Of a stretch of DNA of 64,000 bases, positions 47,846 to 59,300 are shown in pieces (positions within the stretch are counted from its first letter, which is position 1; the number at the start of each line of letters is the position of its first letter). The DNA is from Adiantum capillus-veneris (Eukaryota > Streptophyta > Polypodiopsida > Polypodiales > Pteridaceae), in the NCBI GenBank assembly GCA_014529385.2, contig CM043944.1, forward strand, positions 179,110,740-179,174,739, written 5' to 3'. The position numbers and the translations under genes are program-made. The notes below the pieces were generated by a model. It was not told the DNA's origin. It saw only the letters and a list, made by a program, of their open reading frames with translations, and did no database searches.

Positions 47846-49939
47846 TTCGAATGTTGAGTCTCAAAAAGTGTCTAAAACTTCTTCAAGAATTGTGTGCAAG
47901 GAATTGCCTTGATTCACGCTTTCTTCGGTGGATACTCTACTCGAGGTTTCTTTGAGTATGCTCTAATTATGCTCTAATTTACTAGTATACGACCAGATCT
48001 AAGGTTCATATAGACTTATGAATCCCTGGATAGAGTACTCACCTTTGAATTGACTTGTCGTCAATTTCCACTTGATTCAATTGCAACTTTCTATCAAGCC
48101 ACTGATTCCTCGTCTGCAACTTGATTCCTGTATAAATTTGATCAAGTTAGCTATTCTTCTCTAAAGACAATAGAGTTTTTGCTAACTCTAGTAATTGGTC
48201 TCTGTGTATCACTTCAAATCAAGCTATGGGAGTCAAAATTTGACTTTCAGATTCAACTTAGCAAAAACTGAAAGGTTTGATCTGTAACTGGAAATTGAGT
48301 GAACCTGTACCAATTTTGATCCGATTGAACCCAAAGTTGCCCAGTGGCTTTATATTATGTTGGTCCAACACTGTATAAGTTGAAAAGTCAAAATTGATAT
48401 CTCTGGATAGCAGAAGTAAATAATTGCGATTATTTACTTTTGTCAATTTTTTTATTGGTTTGACAAGTATACAACTTGTTAAAGTCTCTGGACAACTGTC
48501 AACAAGTTTGGACAAAATTTGATCAAGTTTATCAACTGTTTTGTGTTCGCAGACTCTGATTTTGAGAATCTGCCTTAAGTCTCACTTTTGTGATCCAAAT
48601 TTTACCAAAATTGATTTGTGAGGTCTACTTGATATGCTTGATCTTGTGGCATACTCAAACTTGCAAATTTCTCAAGTTTTGAAGTAGATATAAATAATCA
48701 CCATTATTTACTCCAACTATATTTTTGTAACTTTTTGTGCCAACTTTGACACAGATCTATTAAGCACCTCTAGTTAAGGTTCACTAGCCAAGTTTCATCA
48801 AGTTTTTATGGTCAAATGGTCGTCAATTATCTGTCCGTAAACTAACTTTACAAATTTGGTGACAATTTTCAATCCAGTGATCCAAATCTTACCAAATTTA
48901 GTTTTTGAACTTATTACAACATGTTAAAAGTAGAGGTATGCTGAAAAATGGGGCAAATGTATATAATCGTGATTATTTACAATTGACAAGTTTTTGCAAA
49001 CTTTTGATCAATTGAGCATCTACACATGTTTATCGCATCAATGTAAGCCTGTGAATCAATTTTCAACAAGTTTGGACAAATTTTTCCCAATTTACACTCA
49101 AGATTCAAAAAGTCAGTACAAAATTTAGTTTTCACCCATTTTTTTGCCAGTTTGGTGATCCAAATCTCTTGGGCCTTTACAACAGTTTTTGTACACATGC
49201 AATGAGTCAATGGTATGAACCTTGGTCAATTTGGAGCAGAAAGTTAATAATCACGATTATTAACTTTAGGCTTGAAATGAACACTTTTTTGCAATTTTTT
49301 TCAAGACAGTCTTTACATGAGCTATTTTAAGCCTATGAATCGAGTAAAAACTTAGTTTGGCCTAAAATGTCAAGAAAAAGTAAATAATCTAACTTTTGGC
49401 CAACTCTTGAAATTTTTACCTCGAAGTGTCTTTGAGCTTACTAACTGGTTCAGACAACTCTTAAGCTTATTCTCCAGTGGGATTGAGTGGTTTCGAGTCT
49501 TTTTGAGCTATTTCTAGCCCTAGACCTGAAATTATGCAACTTCTAATAACAACTCACACTTGATTCTTTCAGAGAGAGCAATGTTCTGAAATCCACCTCG
49601 GATCCTACTTACCCTACTCCTAGATTCTCATGCAATGGGGTTGTGAAAAGTGTCCACAAACACTCGTTTTCTTGTCTTTTATGTTTTTCTAAGCATTGAT
49701 CTTAAGACTTGTCTCGTCTACCAATCATTCTCAAAATCCTAATGTATTTCTACAATCCCACAATCCTAAAGGCACTCAGCAAGTACGATTACTTCCAAGC
49801 TACCTCTACACAGAAAAAGATAAAAATCTTAAGCTATGCGGTTTCTAAAAGAAAGTTTTAAACTCTAGGCAAACCTAGAGGAAGTTAAAGGACAACTACA
49901 CAAGACGCTCGTATTTTCTCCTAGTTTAGGTCTCTTCGA
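47846..49939 (-). repeat. Element D untranslated leader with palindrome array
   Basis: Palindromes centred on AATAATCNNGATTATT lie at 48,414-48,439, 48,691-48,710, 48,961-48,978 and 49,241-49,267, with a collapsed one at 49,375-49,398. Centres are about 275, 268, 285 and 131 bp apart. The longest is 28 bp with only the two central base pairs unpaired. The intervals share phrases such as acaagtttggacaaa and tggtgatccaaat. No gene is supported; antisense ORFs here are repeat products. Confidence 0.85.
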
Positions 49940-49957
49940 TCCTCGACAGCGGTGCCA
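49940..49957 (-). other. Primer-binding site of element D, tRNA-Asp type
   Basis: On the minus strand TGGCACCGCTGTCGAGGA lies two bases after the 5' LTR. It fits the plant tRNA-Asp 3' end with about four transitions, the same primer as element A. Confidence 0.75.
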
Positions 49958-49959
49958 AA

Positions 49960-50860
49960 TGTGGGACGCATGTCTAACCTCACCATCCTATCTTATTGCA
50001 GTATTAGCAGAACCACGATTAATTTGTCAATCCATGGGATGAAGCCGACTCAACTAGTGCATGGAGGCTACAAGAGGTTGTCAATCTCTCGAAAAACAAC
50101 TAACAACTCGCATCTAACTCAAGCTACAGTCAAGTGACTGAAATCACCAAAAGCCAATCGCTCATCGGCAAACAAATCACATCCATTACAGCATCAATTG
50201 ACATCCAAACATAACAAAACTTCTAAGACAAGTTTATAAGACCTAAGCACACATGCTTATGGTTTCAAACCCCACTTTAGGTCAAGTTCCAAAATTGCAA
50301 TTATTAACAATAGTGGATTTTTGACCTAGTCATTTTCGACCCAGAATGCATCTAAATGCTTAGCAATGATGCCCCAATATCCCGTCTATGCTTAGTTTTT
50401 AATTTGAAAGTGTAAGTATCTAGTTATGATGAAATTAGGCCGAGAGTCGGCGACACCAAAAGCTATGAAATATTGTGAACTGCTTTATACGTCAATGCGC
50501 AGATCTCTTACCTGCGGTTGCAATGCAGCAAAGGTGATGCGATGTGACAATCGGGGAGGGAGTAGTAAGCACGAGAAGGAGAGGAGAGAGCGTTGTTAGC
50601 TCACGCTATGTATTTCTTATCCAAAAACTTATTAAAACAACTTACAAAATTTGGCTTATATACCTTAGCCAAGGTTTTTGGGTGGTCAAAACTAATAATT
50701 TGGAGTTCTAGTGAAGCTAGGAAGTGACTGGCTGATACAATCTGGAAGCTTGTAGCCTCGGCTCATTAATTACAGAGTTTATCCAAAAAAATAAGAGTTA
50801 CAATATTCCCGATTTATTAAAATAATAAATGTTTGGTATCCATGTTAGCTTGTTGTAACG
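49960..50860 (-). repeat. 5' LTR of element D
   Basis: It aligns with the LTR at 43,103-44,003. It ends GTCCCACA at 49,960 on the minus strand. Its outer end is degraded (gttagcttgttgtaacg on the plus strand), so the terminal inverted repeat is imperfect. A TATA-like GGTATATAAGCC lies at about 50,655-50,666. Confidence 0.9.
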
Positions 50861-51690
50861 CCATTGTAATGTGTTACGGGCTCAATGGGAGTTCCAAGAT
50901 GTAAAGAATATGGCAGTTAGTGTGCCTAGGTTGCAGATTCAGTAAGTGGTGGAGCCCTAAAGGCCTTGGGCGCTCGGACATTGCATATTTTTACCCTAGG
51001 TATATAAGGCAGTGTGTAAAAAACATTGGGGTCCTCAAGCTCATTTGTTGAGAGCACTCTTTGGTGAGAGCTCTTGAGGTGTGTAGTTATGGACTCCTTG
51101 AGCTTCTCCTTGCTCATGAGACTTGATTAACACTAACTAATGATTTGGTACATGCCAAGTGCTACAAATGTGGACCATATCCTCCATAGTCCTCCCACCA
51201 CAAAACTGAGCCAATCTTGTTGCGATCAGCCTATGCATCTACACATCCATAGGAGCCCTTCTTTTTCCTATAGTTGAGTAGCTCATCTCTAACCTTGCAT
51301 CTGATGTCACTTCTAGGCTCAAGTCTCTCCAATGCAAGCCGCCATCCTTTGCTCACCTCCTTGTCAGTCTCTTGATGCCTTCCCTGAAGCTCGGGGTCAA
51401 GCACATAAGCTGTCACATGAAATGGAGAGTATTATCCATTCCACCTGGACTCACACAAGCCACAAATCTTTGCATACTGAATAGGATCAAGCACAAGCTT
51501 CTCAACTATCTCTATCATTTGATCCATGGCTTCATAGACTTTGTCGATGCATGGTTGCAAGCTATTCACATATCCAATAGTGTTCAAACAGTTACATGTG
51601 ATCAAGCTCACATATGCATATCAAGATGCACATGGACCTAATGAATATCAGCAAGATCAAAACCTTGTACAAACCCTATGGATGGCAAGA
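50861..51690. other. Possible LTR fragment; no gene
   Basis: The start (gccattgtaatgtgttacgg), a TATATAAGG at 51,001-51,009 and gtgtaaaaaac after it follow the layout of the other LTRs in this window. The rest, to 51,690, has short frames only. Confidence 0.4.
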
Positions 51691-54620
51691 TGGAAGTCAA
51701 AGACTATTTGAAGATGATGCAAAAGCCTCAAGCTGCCAGAACAGGTGACAAAAACGTCAAAGTCAATGGGAGCTAAAGTCCAGAAGGCTACACAAAGATC
51801 ATCACCAAAACCTCCTTTGAAGAGACAAATTTTGCCAGATAGTACAATGAATCTTTTAAGGTCAAAGGTTACTCAAATGCAGGTGGATAATGCTCAATAA
51901 TTGCAAAAAGTGTGTAGTATTACAGTCATACGAGTCAACATTAATTGAAGCAGGTGATCAAAGCAGAGAAAGTGCAGATAAATTTCAACCAAAGGATGTT
52001 TTCATAGCAAAAGTAGTCAAATCAGACACAAATCCTGAGATGATCAAGTGCAACATAGTTGGTGAAAACGAAGAAAAGCTGTTAAGAGAAGTAAAGCTAG
52101 ATTTCAAGCTAGACAAGAACCTAATGTCTTTTTGCACTTGGAAAAGATGTAGCCAACCACAGCTGGAAGATGCTCCTGAATTTGTGAGCATATCAGGAAA
52201 CAAACGAGCAGATCATCTCCACCACCATTGAAGTAAGTTCACAAATCATCATAGTTCAATTCTATGTGATCACAACAAAGGATATGCCATACAACATCAT
52301 AATGGGAATGCCAATGGCCCAGAAGATGTTAGAGGTACAGAATGTAAACATGATGGACTCATCACGGACAATAAACAACGGAGACCAATACTGGTCATCC
52401 ACGGACGACAGCACAAAGTCCTCAAGTACAGATAAAATGGAGATTGATGCCAAAGAAAAGATTATTGAAGATGATTCATCTCCATCAATCAGAAATTCAA
52501 AAGAGCTTAAAGAAAATTAGGCAATAGAAAGTGCAGATCAAACGAAGCAAAGAGCAACCACGAAAGCTATTGAGCAGAGAATGCCATCAAAGCAAGAAGC
52601 CCGGGGGATTCACTCTATATACAAAACCGGACGCCACCTACGAGTGGAGAACTTTTTGATAAAACCCCTATATACGACTCACATTAGGGAATATGACCCC
52701 CTTTTCTATGCTTATATGACAATCAATGTAGAAAATTATCATACCCCTATCTCACATATAAAATTTAGGTCTCACATGATCTAACTGAGTATAACTAGTC
52801 AAAGAGCATATAGCATAGTGGTTGGACACGTACTAAGGAATCATTTCTATTGATAACTAGATGTACCCTCAATGTGTCTTCATTTGACTTTCATGTGCCC
52901 CTTCAGCTTGCACTCTAGCTACTCGTCCAATTTCAACCCATCTAAATTACTCAAAAAACATGGTTATAAAGTTGTGTTAGGTTCTCCATGTAATTTTCAT
53001 CTATACAAACTCTTTATAGCTTTCATCCCTCAACAAATGAACTATAATCGGAAAACAAGCAATTGATACAAAGCAATGTTAGTTCTTGCATGTATCTTTG
53101 CAACTATTGACTCACAAGTTCGAGGGGAAAATCTTTTGGGAAGCATTTTGAAACATGAAAACTTTCTCTCATTTTTCCATTTTCTCACCCTCCCCCCCCG
53201 CCCAAGAAATATGATACCCTCTCTCTTATTTTAAGCTTGGGAGATAAATTATTGAGGGCCTACCCCTAACTTATACGCTTATATAACTTGTAAAAGAACC
53301 CCCCTCCCCTACACTTACGTGGTGTGGTAAGTTTTCCATGGTGGATCCCATGGGGCCAGAAGTTAAGAAGAATGGGGTTGCAGCAATCAAGAAGCAATAG
53401 CAAGTCTAAGGATCAATCAGACATTGCCAGCTAAATCAGCTGAAGAAAGTCAAATTGAAAAACAAAGTCTCAAGCCACCCTCCATAGAGACACAGTTAGA
53501 TCAAGATGAGACCATGGCAAAAGCAGAACAAAGATCTTCAATAGAACCAAAAATGCTAGATTTAGAGTTGCACAAGTCACAAGAATCAAAGAAAAATCTT
53601 GCAAACAAAGGTAAAGCTAAAGTGGAACTTCCACCGACTAGCAAAGAAGGTGTGATAGCATATGCCTCTACATCAAAGAGCCCTCATGGATCAACTTCTT
53701 CAAGCACGTTAGGCTTTCTAAACTTCAAGTTGATTGTTGACCCAACTCAAACCTCTAAGGAGACACCTAAAAAAGCAAAGATATTTCAGCCAAAGTACTC
53801 AAGAAAGAAAAGGAAAGTCAAGCAAGTGTTTGTTTCGAGCAGTTTAGTCAAAGTCAATGATCCGGTTTGGATTAAAGATAGAAAATCAACACAGAAAGGC
53901 AAACACATGGGATGGATAGCATCACAATGGAGCTTAAAATAATAGGAGTACTATGGAGGTAACAGACAAATATAGGTGCCAAAACCGCAGGTTAGAGAAT
54001 ATGAAGTAACTTCATGTCCCTCCTAAGAAAGAAGGCCCACAAGGTAAAAACTTCGACAATATCCTAGGATACCTAAGCAGCAGGTACACAATAGAACAAC
54101 ATTGAAAGATGTTAAAGTCTAACACAACTCACAAGAGGATACAGAACAAAGATGAATCTTAAAGAATCTTCCTCTTAGACAAGGATTCTATACAGGCTAT
54201 ACAAAGATTTGGCTACCAGCCAACTACAACTACATCAGACTTGCATGAAGATCTCAAGAAGTCAACAAGACCTAAAACGAATCAAAGTCAACAATGGAGA
54301 AACAAAGGTCATCAAGAGATTTGGACTCCTAGGTCTTCCAATGCTCCTAGTCAAAAACCAAATGCCAACAATGAAGAGAGGCCTACAGCAACATCAAAGA
54401 CTTCTACCAACAGGCCTACTAATTGGAGAATCAAAGAAATAATGGACTCTTCACAGACAAAGAAGGACAACCCAACCAACAAAGCAAATTCAATGATAAT
54501 AAAACAGGTATGGCAAAAGAAACCTTTAATGCCAACTTGTCCTTCATTAATCCTTTTTTTGAGGATTCAAGCTTACTTTTACATGAAGAAATGTTTGTAG
54601 TAAGCACAAGAATGTAAAAG
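51691..54620 (+). pseudogene. Family E element, second copy, degraded
   Basis: Open pieces: 51,890-52,231; 52,266-52,520 with ITTKDMPYNIIMGMPMAQKM, the end of a gypsy retropepsin; 53,424-53,942, lysine- and serine-rich with KYSRKKRKVKQVFVSSSL; and 54,241-54,617. In the tail, RQI-VPKPQ (TAG for W), QEIWTPRSSN and KQVWQKKP repeat the motif seen at 19.1 kb. The stretch 52,600-53,350 between them has no coding signal and may be an insertion. Function unknown. Confidence 0.45.
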
Positions 54621-54770
54621 GTCAAGTCTCCAGGGTGCAAAAAACACTCTTTGGCATAGTCAGAGTCGGGCGTTGTTGAGCCATAAAATGAGAAAAGCAT
54701 TAGACCCAAAGCTTCAAGTCATATTAAACTATGTGCTAAGAGTCATAGTTATTAGGCTTACGCTCAAGCT

Positions 54771-54782
54771 GGGGGGGGGGGG

Positions 54783-54850
<68 letters not shown>
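54771..54850. repeat. G15 followed by (AG)n microsatellite
   Basis: Fifteen G, then about 32 AG units without interruption. The ORF across it is an artefact. Confidence 0.95.
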
Positions 54851-54852
<2 letters not shown>

Positions 54853-56330
54853 ATGTTTCTTAGACAATGTCGTGGGAACCTTCAAGCATGCATACTCAAT
54901 GCTTCAAAAAAATGGATAAGTGATATGAGCCCTCATCTAAAACAAAACCACATACATAGGCTAAAAAAAAACTGGCACCACAACGGCTAGAATTATAGGC
55001 CCCATTTGACACAAAACACACACTCACCTAGCCACCCCATGCATTGTCTTAACGTCAAGGGATCCCTCTCCACCTTGGAACCCTCTTACAATGGCTTACT
55101 CAAGGCAAGGGCTACATACGCAAAACATCAATCAAACAACCAACAAAACAATATGACACTTGAAGCACTTACACTTGTCCAAATTCCATAATGTTTAGCA
55201 AACACAAGACCAAGGAAAACCATCAAGACGTGGAGCCCAAAATCACCTCTCTTCTTTGATGAGACCACCAAAATGATCTTACAATTATAGAAGCAACCTC
55301 CAATTCCTCTCCTCTCTTCTATTTGATACACACAATGTAAGCATTTTGCATTTGCAGATTTAGTAAGCATTGGCAAAGGTTATGGATATTGGGGTATTGG
55401 CCTTTTGATCAAAATTTAAACTAAATAAATAGCTATTAAAGTTCTTAGAAATTAGGGTAAATAGTAACCTTATTTATAACCTACAAACTCACTTGAATCT
55501 TAAAGGAGTGATGACCTTCTTTTATTAAAATTTAAAACTAAACCTAAAAAGGAACTCTAAAGAAAACACACTTGTAAGTAAAGAAAAACAAACAGACTAT
55601 TTCAAAAATCACATTTTGGATAGTAGATTTTAGGTTTAAAAATGTTGTAAGATGGACATGGATAACAATTGATAGGGTCCATTGACACCTGTAATACATA
55701 TTCAAGGCTAATGTATCTATTGTCTTGTTTGCATGGATGCAGGTGAGGACTCTATCTTCTCTTAGGATATTTTTGGCTTTGTTGCTGTCCGACATTGATT
55801 CCTTGACCCTTTCCACATTGTAGACGCGCATGCAGATTACCCTATGAACAAAATCATTGCAATGATACCTCATTCTCATATTTATGTACAAAAATGAATC
55901 AAAGATTGAGTCATTTTTTTGTACCATTCTTTGTCCCTTGTCTAAAGACATGTGTCTTTTGAACTATCTTTGTATATAGGTTAATAGTTTAAACACACAC
56001 ACACACATATATACATGAACACATGGTGAGTGCACATGCAATGCGTGTGAAGTGCACGGAGGTGAGGATGGAGATGAGTGCACAATAGGTTTTGGTGTAA
56101 AGACTATATTAGGTAAAGTGGAAAAATCCCAAGTCCTAGGTTGGACAACTTTCAACATATCATGTATAAAGTAATGAGATCTTTGTCAAAGACGCCAATT
56201 TGCTTAAGGTCTCATTCCAATTTATGCACGCAGATTACACATATAGAACAAAATTGGACATGAAATTTCATGGATTTAGTCATTTGAACCATTAAGATAC
56301 TAGTGCATTCCAGTCATATCATTGTGTATG
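54851..56330. other. No recognised gene
   Basis: AT-rich, short frames only. A (CA)n run followed by TATA repeats lies at about 55,993-56,012. Confidence 0.5.
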
Positions 56331-59300
56331 CCTTGATGTCCTACCTATGATTTATCTAAAGGTAAAGTTTCAAGGCCCACCACTTATCCAAGCTAAGTTC
56401 AAAATGAGTACCTACATTTATTCAAGGTTCACCACTTGTCCAAGCTAGGACCCAAATTGAGGAAAACAACTTACTTTAGTATGAAATTCAAACTCATCCA
56501 AGCAAAGTCCATTGTTAATCTAGGATTTCTTCATTTGAGGCATGAAGCATACATAAAACATGTATCATATGATTGGTTGCATCATAAGAGTGTTGGTTTC
56601 ATGGTGCACTTATCTAAGCTAGGGTCCCTTGGAGGAATATAAGCCCCACCACCTGTCCAAGCTAGGTTCCCTTAACCTATGGAGGAATAAAAACTCAACT
56701 TCTTGTCCAAGATACACTCAAAGTGATATGTTAAAATGAGTACCTATATATATTTCTAAGTTGTTCTCTATTGAAATAAATAGGGTTTCTAGTGAGAAAA
56801 AACCCATTCTCAAGACTAATGATCACTTTCAATTTTTATGAATATAGCCAATTTGACCATTAACAAGCAAAAAAATTGAATTTTATTTACGATATCGCTT
56901 TCATTTTTCTTTTTTAGATATTTCTTGAGCTACATCAAGAAGTGTCAAGATCACATATACTACATTCTAGAATACCATGTGATATCCCATTTTATGCACG
57001 TAGATGTATTCTTTCGAACATGTTCATGAGGATAAGACATTAAGTGTCCAGCTACACTTATGTTAAGTCATCCTAAATTTTATACATTTTATAAAATAAG
57101 GGTTTTTAAATCCACCACTTGCCATTCTAAACTATTCAATCAATTTATGCTTTTGTGTCAATGCTATTCTATGTGTAATTACAAGAAAAAAGCAGTTGCT
57201 ATAAAGAAAATGTCAATCTATTCCCAACTATAATAAATGTAAAGCTCTTGTGTTTATAACATTGTTCTTATCATTAAACATATTTGGAAAACCAAGTCTT
57301 AAGGAAGAAGAATTAAACTAATGTACATAATGGATTTTATGATAAAGAGTTGCAATTTATGTTCTAAATATATGGGTTATGCTGCATATTTTTCAAAATT
57401 GATTGATTTAGATTAAAAAAATATTTGTGCATGAATACATGCATATGAATTCCCATGCCAATATCACAACAACATGCATATTTTGTATGAGTCTCCATGC
57501 TAATATGACAACAACCTTGTTCAATGAATATTTGTTTTATTGAACGAGTATAAAAAAAGAGGTCTTCTATTGATAACTTATAGTAAGTACAAAATAATAT
57601 TTACCACCCATTGACCCAGCATAAGAAGTCGTACTCATTGTTTTGAAAAAAAGGACGTTGTTCATGTTGTACTTGTTCTTGAAGCAGAAGAGTTCTCTTT
57701 TCTAAATACATTTATACATTGTAACAAAAATAGTGATCACATTCCAAATAAAATATAAAAAAATTTGTATCCTTAAATTAGAATTCACACATTAATAAGG
57801 AAGTCCTTTCATGGGGTGAACTTTGTGGAAAATCCAAGTTACAACAAGGATAAATATTTATATTGGATCCATTTACACAAGATATGAGCACAATTAGATA
57901 ATTCTCTACTCAAAGCAACAAGAAAAATAGCACCCATAAGAAAGATGCACTCCATTAATAAAGAGTCCCCCAAATGTTAAGTGCACTCCATGTGAAACAT
58001 TAGATTGAACTGAAGTCCCTTACAATAGGGTACACTTCAAGTAGAAAAACATAATGTAATAAATGGTTGGATGAAAGATAAATGTACAATGTATATTCAC
58101 CTTGAATAACAATTTATAGTGAACCAGTTCTAATTGATATGTGGTTTTGTGTACAATTGATATCTTTGTCACTACATTCTTGCCAAACAACTTCAACATG
58201 TGACTCTCAACATTGTCTTCATGACAAGTAGACAATCATGACATAAGTTATCTCAGGATCCTCTACCTTGTTCACAATTGTATTGGAATTATAACTCCTC
58301 TTGTTTCTTGCACACAACCATCCACTAACATGGAGCTATTGTGCTTTGAAGAAGCATTGAAGTTGTTCAGGTGTTTGTCTCCAAAATTTTGAAATATGAG
58401 ATAAATCCTGGCATATTCCACATCCTCTAATGGAGTATCATCAAAAATTAATGTGTTGCTAGCATGTAGAACTCAAACATCCCCCTAACCGCGGTCAAAT
58501 TATTTGATAAACTCTTTTATATCCAATCATGATATTTGGAATTTGACAAGCTCATGAACATCTTGAACTTTGAACAATGCTAGGAAAGCACATCTCAAGT
58601 ATATGTTGCTCATGAACATCTTGAACTTTGAACAATGCCAAGGAAAGCACATCTAAGTATATGTTGTGCATGGTTAGGTTATAGCAACTCCATATCCAAG
58701 GTTCAAAATAGCCCAACAAAAGTCAAGAAAGCTTCTGCATCACGGTGCACCACATGATAAATTTCATCTTTGTCAAGCACAATTCGCATGTGCTTGGACC
58801 ATGATGGAACAATATCATCGTGTTGCATTTCAACCGAATGAGTAGTAAACCCTCTAATCTAAGAGAAGAACCTCCGTTGTTGCTTCAAAATACTTATTAG
58901 GGGGTGGTTGATGGTTCAATGAAGGCCCTTAAAGTGTTGAATAGAAGAATTTTTCTCTTTCAAATGAATTATCGACTCTAACAACAACATATTTCTTTCT
59001 TTTGGTCTAAAAAAAACACAAAATATTTAGTTGCTATCATTAAACCTTAAACAAAATTGATGGTTTTAGCTTTCAACATTTGGTTTCTAGACATCCAAAA
59101 GAATCTTAAATTGGTTATCACAATACTAAAAAGCATGTGATTATAAAAGTAGGGCAAGTTGTCAAAACATAAGTAAACTTTAAAGCTCTCAAGTCAATTG
59201 ATACAATGGTCTAAAAACAATGGTGAAGTACAATTAGGTGACAATTGGTCTGAAAACCAATGGTTGAATATCAAGAAAAGCTCAAACATAGGAATAATCT

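Larger units (their letters stand above)
43103..50860 (-). mobile_element. Element D: nearly complete non-autonomous gypsy-type LTR element
   Basis: It has two LTRs of about 901 bp, a PBS, a PPT, a 2.1-kb leader with palindromes, gag with zinc knuckles, a protease remnant and an unknown ORF. No RT, RNase H or integrase is seen in the 7.76 kb. It could only move with enzymes from a related element. The LTRs differ at many positions, so the insertion is old. No clean target-site duplication is visible. Confidence 0.85.

Noticed and set aside
54673-54990. 105-codon ORF with an ERER tract
   Set aside because: Translation of a G-run and (AG)n microsatellite.
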